64,000 nt of DNA, from positions 1,837,654 through 1,901,653 of the forward strand of contig NW_002476559.1 in NCBI RefSeq assembly GCF_000189635.1, written 5' to 3'. Source of the DNA: Tetrahymena thermophila SB210. Taxonomy: Eukaryota > Ciliophora > Oligohymenophorea > Hymenostomatida > Tetrahymenidae. The notes beneath the pieces were generated by a model, which was given only the letters and a program-made list of their open reading frames with translations, made no database searches and had not been told where the DNA came from. Below, one piece after another: positions 53,201-64,000 of this stretch. Position 1 is the first letter of the stretch; the number at the start of each line of letters is the position of its first letter. Made by a program: the position numbers and the translations under genes.

Positions 53201-53625
53201 CTTAGATCAAGTGTCAAATTTGAGAGATTAATGCACTAGCCTAAACCATAACTTAAGATTAATGCATCTTCATCACTAATATTATTTTTTCTTTTTAATA
53301 TTGAAGAAAAAATAAAGAGATAATTAGTTGGTTAGAAGGAAAAAATGAAGAAAAAATGTAAAGTAAAAAATAAATAATCATCTATAATTGAATGATAATT
53401 AAAATAAAATAATTAAAAACTATGTGTATAAATAAAATAAAAATTAGTAACACTAATAAATCTAATATACTTACTTATTTTCCAGATGGATATGGAGAAC
53501 CTAAAATGATTAAAGTTAAGTGCTAAAAAACTTTTGTTGTCATTAAATATAAATTGAAATAATATAAATAAAAAGTAAATATTTACTTCTTTAAGATTGT
53601 TAAAATATTATTTCTATTATATCAT
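47216..53625 (-). CDS. Leucine-rich repeat protein, one repeat per exon, upstream copy
   Basis: Paralogue of the gene at 40888-46945, 270 bases away in the same orientation. Exon 1 is 53587-53625, exon 2 is 53475-53530, and the last exon is 47216-47303. Sixteen repeat exons are intact: 53201-53290, 52783-52890, 52409-52498, 52236-52325, 52068-52157, 51676-51765, 51484-51573, 51094-51183, 50733-50822, 50344-50433, 50005-50094, 49006-49095, 48632-48721, 48275-48361, 47887-47976 and 47512-47601. A seventeenth (49390-49747) is broken by an insertion. Leaving it out gives a continuous 545-aa frame; including it brings an in-frame TGA at 49546-49548. The exon at 52783-52890 has 18 extra bases, in frame. 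The protein is the same kind of LRR scaffold as its neighbour. Confidence 0.75.
49390..49747 (-). pseudogene. LRR exon destroyed by a 0.3 kb insertion
   Basis: The acceptor-side 17 bases and donor-side 29 bases of a normal repeat exon remain, but the middle (about 44 bases) is replaced by about 312 bases of foreign sequence. The insert holds a G-rich motif, two copies of GGCGTGGCA in a row, three copies of an ACTTAGTGA-like word and a TATTC run at one edge. The interrupted exon is 358 bases, not a multiple of the repeat length, and reads into TGA at 49546-49548. Both splice sites survive, so whether the cell skips or retains it must be decided from RNA. Confidence 0.7.
49419..49730. mobile_element. 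Insertion of unknown type in an LRR exon
   Basis: About 312 bases with no counterpart in any sister unit. It is compositionally distinct at one end (GC-richer around 49465-49500, with short direct repeats). I see no convincing terminal inverted repeats or target duplication, and its edges are defined only by loss of similarity. It does not resemble the hAT-like element at 44839. It could be a transposon remnant or filler DNA captured during break repair. Confidence 0.4.
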
Positions 53626-54962
53626 TTGTTTTATTTTATTTTTCAAAAATATTGAATATATAGCAATTTATGGAAATTTAATTAATTAATTATAAATATA
53701 TTAATAAATTAATTAACTTTTATTTCAAATTAATTCAGACAAAAAGAAAAATAAATTTTAAAAATTATCAAATACAAATTAAAAAATATTGTTTTAGGAA
53801 GAGAAATCACAAAAAAGCTAAAAGTTAAAGTAAAATTAATTTTATTAAATCTTAATATTTCTATTAAAAATTTGTTTTTTCTTATAAAACTAGTAAGAAT
53901 CAAAAACGGGTATTCATATGTTGATAAATTCTATTTATTAATATACTTAAATTTTTATCAAACAATTTAAATATATTGTATATTTAGGTTTTAGTCCATT
54001 AATGAAGTGAATTTAAATACATTTAATACAGATATCATTAAAATTTTTTGAAAGAAATAAATCGATCAAAAATTAGAATTAGTTACTAGATACAAATATT
54101 AGTTATTTAATATTTATTTATTGATTGATAAAGAATATTATTCTAAGTAAATTTATATCAATCTTTATAATTAATTTTTCAATCAAATTTTTAATTAATT
54201 TTAGACTTTTTTTATAATTTTTAACAAACAAATCTTAATTAATTTTTAAATTTAAATAAAATTTATGGTATATTAATATTTTATGAAGTTAATTTCAATT
54301 TTAACTTTTTTAGGAAACAATAATAATAAACACACTATCACTATCTGAGAAGAAAATTTTTGTTTATTTTGAGAATTACTATTTTAATATATTTTCAAAC
54401 TTATTTGCATGGAATAACATCAAATTAAGTGTAAACTTTTTAAAAAATATCTCAAAATTTTTTAATAATTAAATTTGTCTATTTATCAGATTTTTTTTTC
54501 TTTTGAAAGATAGTTTTGTTGAGAAAGTTGCTCTATAAACTTTTAAGCTTTATATTTTAGATTATATTATTAAATTTATTAATTTAACTTGGATTTACTT
54601 TAAAATTATTTCTAATTTGAATTTAGAAAGTAAAAGAAAAGGATTCTATGACTTTTCCTTAAATCTTCTTTCGGAATTCATAAAAGCAGTATTAATTTAT
54701 ATATTCACTAATAGATTCTTTCTTTCTTTCTTTATTTATTTCTGACAACTAAATATACAATCGTGAGAAAAGAAATGAAATCTAAATAAGTTTTTTTTTG
54801 AATTTATTTGTTGTTTTAGTTAAAAGAATAGTAAAAGGAATTCATTCATTTGTTCATTAATTGTAAAGCCTTTAAATAATGATCAAACTTTTTTATAAGT
54901 ATTATAAATAATTTAATAAATACATTTAAAACAAATCAAAAGATTAAAAATCGAATAAAGAA
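53626..54962. other. Intergenic region between divergent genes
   Basis: AT-rich spacer containing the promoters of the upstream LRR gene (minus) and the cysteine protease (plus). The first 130 bases match 46946-47080, i.e. the 5' flank of the other LRR gene. A TTTC run lies at 54717-54732. No other gene seen. Confidence 0.6.
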
Positions 54963-56132
54963 ATGAGAATTACTTTTGTATTTTTATTGGCAATGCTAGG
55001 TGTTAGCATGGCCATAATAAACCAGAATTTCCATTATAATTCTACGAAGTAGTTGAATTTGACTTAAGTTAAATAGCTTTTCTCTAAATTCAAAGCTGAA
55101 CACAAGAAATTCTATAACTTTTTAGAAGAACAAAGGCGCTTTGAAATATTTAGATAGAATTTAGACATAATTTCCGAACTGAACTAAGTCGAAGAAGGCA
55201 CTGCTGAATATGGAATCACTTAGTTTTCTGATATGACAACAGAAGAATTTAAATCATAAATTTTAATTCCTTCTACCTATGCTAGAAACTTCACTGGTTC
55301 TAGATACCATGGATTCTAAAAAATTTCATAAGATGCTCCCACTTCTTACGATTGGCGTGATCATGGAGCTGTTACTCCTGTTAAGAATTAGGGTACTGTT
55401 GGTACTTGTTGGACTTTCTCAACAACTGGTAACATTGAAGGCTAATGGTTCTTGGCTGGTAATCCTTTAGTTTCTTTGAGTGAAGAACAAATTGTTGATT
55501 GTGATGGTTCTTAAGAACCTTCTACAGGTCATGCAGATTGTGGTGTTTTTGGTGGATGGCCTTATCTTGCCTTTGATTATGTTATTAATGCTGGTGGCCT
55601 TCCTTCAGAAGAGACTTATCCCTACTGCGTTGGTAATGGAGGTTGTTACCCATGTCCTGCTCCTGGATACAATGAAACTTTATGTGGACCTGCAGTTCCT
55701 TATTGCAACGCTACTGCTTACCCTTGCAGACAAGGATAAGTTCCAATTGCAGCAAAAATTGAAGACTGGAAGGCTTTATCCAAAGATGAAGACTCTATTA
55801 AGCAATAACTCTTTGAAATAGGTCCTCTCTCTGTTGCTCTCGATGCTTCTTATCTATAATTTTACAAAAAAGGTATTTCTGCACCAAAATTCTGCTCTAA
55901 GACTACCCTAAATCACGCAGTTCTTTTGACTGGTTATGGTATTGATAATGGTGTTGAATTCTGGAATGTCAAGAACAGTTGGGGAGCTAAATGGGGAGAA
56001 TAAGGTTATTTCCGTCTAAAAAGAGGTGTTGGAATGTGTGGTATTAATACTTAAGTTGCTACTGCAATTGTTAGCAAGTAAGCTTACTCTGAAAAGTTTA
56101 TGGAATATGAAGATTATGAACAACCATATTGA
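54963..56132 (+). CDS. Papain-family cysteine protease (cathepsin L-like), secreted or lysosomal
   Basis: Single exon, 389 aa, a preproenzyme of clan CA family C1. Residues 1-18 form a signal peptide ([17 protein letters not shown]). An I29-type inhibitory propeptide follows, with an ERFNIN-like motif ([17 protein letters not shown]) near residues 62-78. The mature enzyme starts near residue 125. The catalytic Cys is at 149 in [10 protein letters not shown], where most papains have GSCWAF; the oxyanion Gln is seven residues upstream; the catalytic His is at 318 ([10 protein letters not shown]) and Asn at 338 (KNSWG). Extra Cys-rich sequence around residues 215-255 is longer than in animal cathepsins. 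Ciliates secrete many such proteases or use them in phagosomes. All catalytic residues are present, so it should be active. Confidence 0.93.
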
Positions 56133-56829
56133 ATATTTAAATGAAAATTGATTAATTATTGACTTCTATATATTATATATCAAACAAAATATAATCCATA
56201 AATTTATAAAATCAAATTCATTAATTAATTTACTAACAACATACATGATTTCATTCATAAATTGATAAATATTTACCACAAATTTAAATGACTCTTTTTC
56301 AACAATAATAAATACTTAAATTTCTTTTTTTTAAATTAAGCTGCCTAAAAAGTAATCAAAAAATATTTTTAAGCATTTCTGTCTTAAAATAAAAAAGGTT
56401 AATAAATTTAAATAGTTAATTAATACAATTTTCTATTATTCCACAAAAAATTCAAATACTTATTTCTGTTTTCATAATAATATAATTTTACTTTTAAATT
56501 ATGTTAAGTTTTAAGCAATTTAATCACTTTTTAAACAAATTTTCAAAGTAAAATTGGAAAACTTCTTTTCAAATATAAAAACTAAATGAGTTTATTTTTT
56601 ATAAAATAATTTAAAAGCAATAAATATCTAATTAATAAAATACTATTATTATATTAGTTTAAAAGAATAATTAAAAAAAATTAAAAATAAATATTTTTAA
56701 TATTAATTCATTATTTATCAAATTATAATTGCAACTATTTATCTGCTTTAACTCTAATACTGTTTAGTTTCTATGCACAAGTATATAATTAATTAATTTA
56801 TTTATTTATTTATTTTTATTATTTGATCA
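56133..56829. other. Spacer between convergent genes
   Basis: About 700 bases of AT-rich DNA with a TTTA run (about 56797-56820), shared 3' flank of the protease and methionine aminopeptidase genes. No gene seen. Confidence 0.65.
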
Positions 56830-58667
56830 TCATAGGATTCCAACATTAAAGTCAAGAGCAGGGGAAGTGGAAAGTCTTGAAGTAAGGATTTCGTAACCTC
56901 CTTCAGTAATAACAAGTGTGTGTTCGAATTAACTACTTCTTTAACCATCAGCAGTAACCTTTTTATAGTTAAGTATATTGAAAATGTTTTGATAAAATAT
57001 ATTTTTTTACAGCAGTCCAGTCATCAGGCCATAAGACATCTTGGTGAGTACCCTGGTTAATCATAGGCTCTATAGTAAAAACGTGACCAACTTTCATGAA
57101 ATTAGGAGCCTTATTTTTGGGGTAGTGAGGAATGGTAGGCATAATGTGGAAAAGATTACCAATACCATGTCCACAATAAGTTCTATTGATTTCTAAACCC
57201 CTTTCGTGAATATACTTACCAATAATATTACCGACATCTCTATACATAGTACCAGGCTTGCAAATTTTGATGGCTTCTTCTAAACATCTATATGAATGTT
57301 CTACCTATAAAAGTTAATATTTTTTAAGAGATTAGTTATTTTAAGCAATTAATTAATAATTTTGATTTATTGATCAATCAATCGATTGAAAATATTTATT
57401 ATATTTTTTTAGAATAATGGCAATAGATTCAATATCTATGCTATTAGCACTGTCAAGAATAAGAAAAATAAATATACATTTTGATTATTTTCTTCAACTT
57501 TAAATATTTATTTTTTTTTTCATAGTTTTTTCATTTAGATTTGCATTTCAATAAACTGATCCAAAATAATAAATTTATTTGTGAAGATAATTTGAATTAA
57601 TTACCAAATAAGCAGATGATTCAGCAACTTTACCTACATGATAAGTTTCATTTAAATCTGTATGATAGCCAAATTTATAAAGAGAAATATCTAAGTTGAC
57701 TATATCTCCTTCTTCAAGAGGTCTATCATCTGGAATACCATGGCAAATAACTTCGTTAACACTAGTACAAATACTCTTGGGGAAATTGTGATAGTTTAGA
57801 GGTGAGGGATATGCATCATTTTCAATAATGAATTGATGAACTGCCTTATCAATTTCATCGGTAGTGATACCTGGTCTAACAAGACTGTGACCTAAGTCAA
57901 GAGCTTATCTGCCTATTATAATTTAAAGCAATAAATAAATATTTAATTTCTTAATCAATATTATAAAATAGTATTCATTCAATAAGCTAGTAGAAATGCT
58001 AATTTTAACATTTTTTATTTTAAAATTTCATTTAATAGCTTGCTTTTATATAAATGTTCAATTATTTACCCAACAAAGAAACCTTTCTCATCTTTTCAAT
58101 ATCTTCGAATGATTTTACTTCAATAACTTTGTTTGTGAATTTGGAGTTTATTTCATCGTTAGGAATACCGCTTGTAGCATAATCAGGCTTTTTAATGTGC
58201 TCAGGTACATACAATCTAGGGGATATTTTTCCTGGTCTTAAAGTACCCTAAATCATTAAAAAAATAGATTTAACTTCATGATAAATCTTTAATTGCGTAA
58301 TTGCAATTATATAATTGACAAACATTTTACTGTATAATTGAATTTGCTTTTAGCAACAGCTTATTCTTCCTCTAAATATTAATAATTAAAATATTTTTTA
58401 ATTTATTGCTGGCTGATATTCTATTCTTTTGCTTGTTTTTCATTCTAAAAAATTACATTTTTTATGGAATAGCTTATGAATTGGCCAGAAAGTTTTAAAA
58501 CAATCTTGTGAGCAGAAATAAGAAGGAGCTAATCCTAACTTAAGACAAGTAGGGCAATGCATACTTGCAGGTTTTCCACAACCTATAGTGCTGCAAGATT
58601 GGAGAACTTGAGACTTAGGCTTATCTTCAGTTGTTTTTTCTGTTGTGGTTGTATCTTTGACGTCCAT
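56830..58667 (-). CDS. Methionine aminopeptidase 1, zinc-finger type
   Basis: Removes the initiator Met from nascent proteins at the ribosome. Six exons (58457-58667, 58331-58371, 58070-58247, 57605-57912, 57011-57304, 56830-56958) give 386 aa, the same length as human MetAP1. The N-terminus has a complete C6H2 zinc finger: Cys25, 30, 38, 41, 52, 56 and His64, His68. In the pita-bread catalytic domain all five metal ligands are present: Asp218 (NLDISLY), Asp229 (HTDLNETY), His292 (CGHGIG), Glu325 (TIEPMI) and Glu356 (QFEHT). The supporting His201 (VICHGIP) and His299 are present too. The zinc finger marks it as the cytosolic type 1 enzyme rather than an organellar or type 2 form. All splice phases agree. 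Confidence 0.95.
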
Positions 58668-59452
58668 TTATCTACTTTTTACTAACTAATTTACTAACCA
58701 AAGTAATTATGATTAACTATTAAATTTGCAAAATTAATCTGTATTTATATTATAATTAAATTAATTCTTTCTAAGAAGATCTCTCATTAATTACTTAAAT
58801 TAGTAATTAGAGTATAAAAATTTTAAGCGAAAGTAGTAATTAAAGATTTGTTTATTTTAATTTAATATAATAATCTCAAAATAAAAAATACTTAGTTATG
58901 TTAGACATATTGCTAATAAAAATAAATCAATTAAACCCTATTCTAAAAATTAATAAAATAGTTATTAATGGTATAATTAATACACAAAAAAAATAATTCT
59001 AACTTAATCTTATAAATGCTTTTTAATATATTATTATAACAAATTTATCTTAGAAAAATAAAAAAATAATAGTTGTTTATCGAGTCTACAATTTAATTAA
59101 TATCATTTTTTATTTATTTAGCAAGTATTTTTAATAAATTAAAAATTAATTGATTAAATTCTATTTTACAATACCTGTTGTAAAATCAGATAGTATGAGT
59201 TGCTTTTGAAATATTAAATTTAAAAATATTTTTTATTTATTTCTCAATTTGAATTACTTCTCTCAACTAACAATTATTCTATCTATCTTTTTGAATAAAA
59301 CTACACTATCCAAGCAAGTAACTTCAAAAAATATTTTTAAATTAGAAAAATATTTTTAAGATTTAAATAATTTAAGTGTATTTAATTCGAAAATATAATT
59401 AGCGTTTTTATTATTTAAATATAAAATTTAAGTCATGTCAAATGTTGGTTTG

Positions 59453-59727
59453 AAAAATATTATTTGTTAAAAAAAGATGCTGTTTGAAATAAAAATATAT
59501 GATAATTACAAAGAAGGATAATAGGTAACTTTTAATTTAATAAAATCTATTAAATTAACAAATTTCTATTTAAGATACAATTTTTTAATATTGTATCCAA
59601 AAATATTATTTGTTAAAAAAAGATGTTGTCTTAAATAAAAATATACGATAATTACATATAAGGCTAATTAATAGATAAATTTTAATCTAATAAAATCTAT
59701 TAAAATAACTAATTTTTTTGTGATACA
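59453..59727. repeat. Diverged tandem duplication, about 130-base unit
   Basis: Both units start AAATATTATTTGTTAAAAAA and end near a TATTAAA..AAC stretch; the spacing is about 147 bases. They are similar but not identical, so this is an old duplication in spacer DNA. Confidence 0.65.
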
Positions 59728-60530
59728 TAGGTCTATCATTCTAAACTCATCGCTCACCCATTAAATTTAAATAGTTTTTTTGAATTTTTTAAGCTAATTT
59801 TTTGACTTATTATTTATCATAAAGCAATCAATAAATACTATGAATTATTCTTTGAATTTTATTTTTTAATTTTTAAAATATACAGATAAATTCCATTAGT
59901 TACTTATTTATCCATTAAAATATGAATAAAATTTTTAAAAATTATTTTAAATTTTGTAAAATGATAAAACAAAAATACAAAAATAAGTTTATCTTAGTAT
60001 ATAAATACTACAAAGTCTACAAAAGAATATCGAAAAATTTTGTAAAGAATTATGCTTTTTGATATCAAATTAATGAAAATAGTAAACTAAGAATAGAAGA
60101 AAATAAAATTAATAGAAATAACTCTTTAAATTAAATGATCGATAAGCTTCTAATCACTTTAAAAAATTTATATATATACTTTAATTTCTCTTAGATAGTT
60201 GCAAACTCAATCAAGGCCATGTTTAGAAATTATAACAAAAATTAGACAATTTTTTGAAGTTTTTTGTTATTAAATATTTGGTCCTAATTATTGCTAAATC
60301 TCAGTAAGTTTGTATGTCTTTTATATTAATTTTGTGAGACTGAAAACAAAATGATAAACAAATAAAAAAAATACCAGAGACAATTTATTAAAATTAGTTA
60401 ACTTTAATATTTTAAATATTTTATGGTAAAATGATTATAGATAAACCTAATTTACTTATTCTTTTATATTTGTCTCTTTGCTTCTTTCTTTTATCTAAGT
60501 TACTAAAATAAAAAGTCTACAAATAATTTT

Positions 60531-60918
60531 GAAACATTATGGCTAATGCTGAATTTTAGTTTAGAAAATTAAACTATTTATTCAAATTAATGAATAACAG
60601 AAACAATTAGGCCTTAAGTTAGTTATCTTTAAGCACTTTTAATCTAAATCCACAATATTTTTAAGTATTTTACAACTAACATTTTAATTATGACGCACAC
60701 TAATAATTTAAGATTATAAATGAATTTATGGTAAAAATGAACTTGTACACTATGAAAATTAAATTATTGATTAAAATAATGAATAATAGAAACAAAATTG
60801 CTTTATCTTATCTTTGAGTACTTTTTAATAATTCACGATATTTTTAAGTATTTAGCATCTTATATTCAAATTTTGGCAATAATAATTTAAGGATTTTAAA
60901 TGAGTTTCTGGTAAAATT
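60531..60918. repeat. Diverged tandem duplication, about 190-base unit
   Basis: Two similar segments share ATGAATAA.AGAAACAA, a TATTTTTAAGTATTT block and an AATAATTTAAG block in the same order. Similarity is moderate and the boundaries are approximate. Confidence 0.5.
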
Positions 60919-62000
60919 AAACATGAATATTATGAAATTGAAAATTAGAGAGTGATTACATTTTTTAATTAGGTTTTTGTGATATCGTAATTTATATAAA
61001 ATCAATCATGCTTATATCTAAAATTTAATTGCAAATATATATAAGTTTAAAATTAATATGACTATAAAAATGATCACTTCTTGATAATTTTTGAGCATCG
61101 CTCATCTTTACTTATCAGAGATTTTTAAGAATATTTATATAAAAAATAAAAGCTTTTATTATTCACATATTTATGGTCTATTTATTTCAAATTTTACAAT
61201 TATTTCATGTATTAATTATGATATTTATAAAAAGTCTACAATTTTGATGCTTACTATTATAAGAGTTCCTAAAATATCTTCAAATTATTTCACGAAAACA
61301 ATCAATCAACATATTTGTAAATTTTAAATCATATATCATGTTAAATTTTAACCAAAAAATATTTCATTTTTAATTTTTTAATAGAGTTTTTTATTTTAGT
61401 TTAATAATGATTTTATAAAATTTTTAAGTATGAATTTATTGCGTAAAAATAAAATCTAAAATATTTAAATTAAAACAGATAAATAAGTAAAAGCAGAATA
61501 ATATATATATTTATTGATAAGATTATTAAAAATATTTCATAAAAAAAATTGCTATGAATCTAAAATTATTCAAAAAATAATTTCTTTTGTAATCCAATAA
61601 TCATTTTATTGAAAATTAGGAAAAAACAAAGTATTTTCTAATTTTGGTTATATTCATTTAAAAAAATGAAAAACAATCTTGAATAATTTCCTTACTAAAT
61701 CAAAAAAAAATTATCAATGTTTGTTCAAGATGATTATGAGAAGAATATCACATAAATATTTTATATTTATCTTTAATTTGTAAATTATTAATTTTCGAAT
61801 TATCTATTTACATTAAATTTAGATTACAAATTTGGAAATGCTGAAAAATAAATAGTAAAAATTGTAATTTTTTACTTCTTATATTTAGTGCTCAATATAT
61901 TTATTTATTTGTTTCTTGTTCAAATGATAAAAAAGGTATAAAAAAGAGGTTTTAATTTAAGTTTATAATTGATTTTAATTAAATAAATAAATAAAATTAA

Positions 62001-64000
62001 ATGAAATTAAAAACTACTTTACTATTCTTGATAATAGCAGGATTTTTGCCTTTGATTTTAGCTGGCTCTTGCCGCTTTTATACTGACAAAGATGGTAATT
62101 GCGTATCAAAGTGTGTGTATCCTTAAATAGGAAATGCTGATACTAAAACTTGTTTGACTGATGATAGTTATTGTACTTAATTTTTCATCTAAACCTACAA
62201 TGTCTGTTCAAGCTAGTGTCCAAAAGGATTTGCTATAAAAGCTGCATAAGGAAAAAAATACTAATATTGTATTCCTTGCTAATTCTAAGATGAAAACGAA
62301 AAATGCTATGAGACTTGTCCATTTGATATGATTACAGACTATACTACTCAAAAATGCTTGAGTTCCCCTTCTTAGTGTTAAGCTTACTTTATTAGGGAAT
62401 CATAAGCTTGCATATCTGTATGTCCTCCTACTTATATTGTTGATAACACTCAAACTCCGAAACTATGTGTTAACTGTTATGCTAGTGGAGCTTGTGCTAC
62501 AAACAATGATGGAAATTAGAAACCAAGCATTGATAATAATAACAATAACAATGGAAACTCAGGTGCTATTAAGAATATTTCCTGTAATCTTTATCTTGCA
62601 GCTAATATGTATGAATGTTTGCCTTCATGTCCTCAATAATAGATTGCTTTACCTTAAGTTTAAGGCTAATCTTACATCTAATGTTAGTTGTGTCCTCCTT
62701 CTTTGCCTTATGTCAGCAATGATGGATCTACTTGTGTTAATTAATGCAATATTGGGGAAGTTTTGTACATGTAAAATTGTATTTTAATTTCTCAATGCAA
62801 ATTTAATGTCTATACAGATGATAATAAAAACTAATGGTGTGTTAAAAATTGTCCTCCTAATTAGATGCCTGTTTAAGTTAAAGATTAACAATATAGCATT
62901 TGCTAGTCTTGCTCTGCTGATAAATTCTTTGATCCTTTATTAAATTAATGTGCTGATACTTGTCCAATCTAAGATGCAACTGGAAAATTTTGTTTACCAA
63001 GTATAAAGAGTTGTAATGGCTACATATCAATTGATTAAAAGAAATGCTTAGCAAACTGCCCTTCAGATTAGTATGCTGAGAAGGGATAAAACTTTAATTA
63101 ATTCTAATGTGTTGCTGAATGCTAAAAGGGTCATTTCATTTTAACAGAAAATAAAGATAATATTGTGACTAATTATTGTGTTGAAACTTGTCCCTTTTTT
63201 TAATTTGTTGGAGCAAATAATACCTGTAGTCCAATAACTTAATGCACTAATTACTTGTCTATGGATGGATTAACCTGCCTTACTTCATGTCCAGCTGGAT
63301 AATTCCCTTAATTACTACCTACTTAGAAATTATTAACATGCTTGCCCTGTATGCAAAAGCTTTCTTCAGATGGTAAATCTTGTAATGATAGCTGTGGTAC
63401 TGATGAACTATATGATGTTTAACTTAGATAATGCTAAAATTAATCTTAATGTACAGGAATAAAATAAGATGGTATGTGCTTAACTCAATGCTAACTAGGT
63501 TATGTCCTCTCTATGGATAGCGCTATCAAAACTTGTGTGCCTATAAGTAGCTGTGCTAGTTATGTGTCAGCTGATAGATAGTCTTGTGTTAAAACCTGCG
63601 GACCTGATGAGGGTATAATGCCTTTGACTAATTAGTTATTCTGTGTTATTTGTCCCTTAGGCTTAGATACAGATGGAATAAGCTGCAGATCAAAATGTCC
63701 AAGCAGTTAAATATTTGATATTGCTAGCTTATCTTGTAAAGATATCAATAAATGCACCGGTATATTGAGTGCTAATGGATAAAGATGTGTTAGTGAGTGC
63801 CAATTTCCTGAAGTAAAACCTTCCCCATAAGCTACTTAATGTGCTTACAAGTGTGAAAGTGGTCAACTATTATAAGAAAATGGTGTATGTATAGATCCTA
63901 GTAATTGTACAGGTTACTAATCATCTAATGGATAATATTGCGTTTAAAATTGCAACTATATGCTTGAAATTGTAGGTGATTCAAATTCTACTCCAAAAAC
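62001..64000 (+). CDS. Secreted Cys-rich surface-type protein, 5' part
   Basis: The frame is open from the ATG at 62001 to the end of the window (at least 666 codons), so the 3' end is missing. Residues 1-23 are a signal peptide (MKLKTTLLFLIIAGFLPLILA). The rest is built from loose Cys-rich modules of roughly 45-60 residues with recurring C-x2-C and C-P-x-G patterns such as SSQCPKGFA, TCPFDMI, SVCPPTYI and TSCPAGQFP, in the style of furin-like or variant-surface-protein repeats. An Asn-rich linker is at about residues 178-185. No membrane segment or GPI signal is visible yet; either could lie beyond the window. Ciliates have large families of such proteins, often surface or secreted. No transport or enzyme motif is seen. 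Function unknown. Confidence 0.85.

Larger units (their letters stand above)
40976..53474. repeat. Tandem array of intron+exon units (about 350-380 bases each)
   Basis: More than 30 degenerate copies of one unit fill this stretch. Each unit is a 90-base LRR exon plus an intron, usually of 250-320 bases. Introns begin GTAAAAACAG-like on the minus strand and end in TTTAAAAAG. Intron bodies are recognisably homologous between units, so the exon and its intron were duplicated together. A few introns are short (78 bases at 45666-45743 and 52158-52235, 83 at 52326-52408, 102 at 51574-51675). The array is interrupted once by promoter, 5' and 3' sequence (46606-47511), because it makes up two genes. 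Confidence 0.85.
58668..62000. other. Long intergenic region with diverged duplications
   Basis: About 3.3 kb without a supported gene. It holds two pairs of related segments: 59453-59579 with 59599-59727, and about 60531-60735 with 60745-60918. Each pair is diverged by many substitutions. An open frame at 61091-61327 lacks coding-like composition, so I leave it out. Confidence 0.55.

Noticed and set aside
53540..53560. ATG in MTTKVF as start of the upstream LRR gene, with apparent loss of this start (TTG) in the downstream copy
   Set aside because: That ATG is out of phase with the repeat exons. A start at 53625 (and 46945 in the other copy) with a 56-base intron fits both genes, so the ATG/TTG difference is intronic.
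55279..55821. Plus-strand Leu-rich open frames
   Set aside because: Shadow frames of the cysteine protease gene; the protease frame has all catalytic motifs.
61091..61327. Plus-strand frame of 78 codons
   Set aside because: Composition equals surrounding spacer (Ile, Tyr, Lys, Asn) and no homologous motif is seen.

Overview
The window reads as ciliate macronuclear DNA, most likely Tetrahymena thermophila or a close relative. The DNA is extremely AT-rich, intergenic stretches are full of short simple repeats, introns are short GT...AG introns, and every convincing protein opens only when TAA and TAG are read as glutamine and TGA is the sole stop. Under that code I can reconstruct 17 protein-coding genes, 11 of them by joining exons. 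Exon joins were done by eye, from splice signals, phase and family knowledge, so individual boundaries may be off by a few bases.

Left part (1-20 kb): an Asn/Ser-rich protein (minus strand), a COPI-associated membrane protein (minus), then two paralogous proteins of unknown function (499 and 505 aa) that flank a seven-exon UMP-CMP kinase. A small five-exon protein with a hydrophobic core and a VAMP7/longin-type R-SNARE follow.

Middle (20-40.5 kb): a long empty spacer, an intronless LysM/GRAM-like/TLDc protein of the OXR1/NCOA7 kind, a Gln-rich protein with a conserved C-terminal block, an unusual G-rich noncoding patch, an exosome core subunit (Rrp43/EXOSC8-like, minus), and three tandem copies of a four-transmembrane protein with a Cys-rich ectodomain.

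The most striking part is 40.9-53.6 kb, which at first looks like junk satellite. On the minus strand it is two tandem leucine-rich-repeat genes. Each 30-residue repeat sits on its own 90-base exon, all exons share the same phase, and they are separated mostly by near-identical introns of about 250-320 bases. All 15 repeat exons of the downstream copy keep the frame (509 aa). The upstream copy has 16 intact repeat exons (545 aa) plus one exon wrecked by an insertion. Because the exons are symmetric, that exon can be skipped without a frameshift. A hAT-like short element sits in one intron of the other copy.

Right part (54-64 kb): a papain-family cysteine protease with a secretion signal, a complete six-exon methionine aminopeptidase 1 with its zinc finger, a 3.3 kb spacer with diverged duplications, and the first 666 codons of a secreted Cys-rich surface-type protein that runs off the end.

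The housekeeping genes (nucleotide kinase, SNARE, COPI factor, exosome subunit, MetAP) show no operon-like logic. The lineage-specific families are tandem duplicates, which points to local gene amplification.
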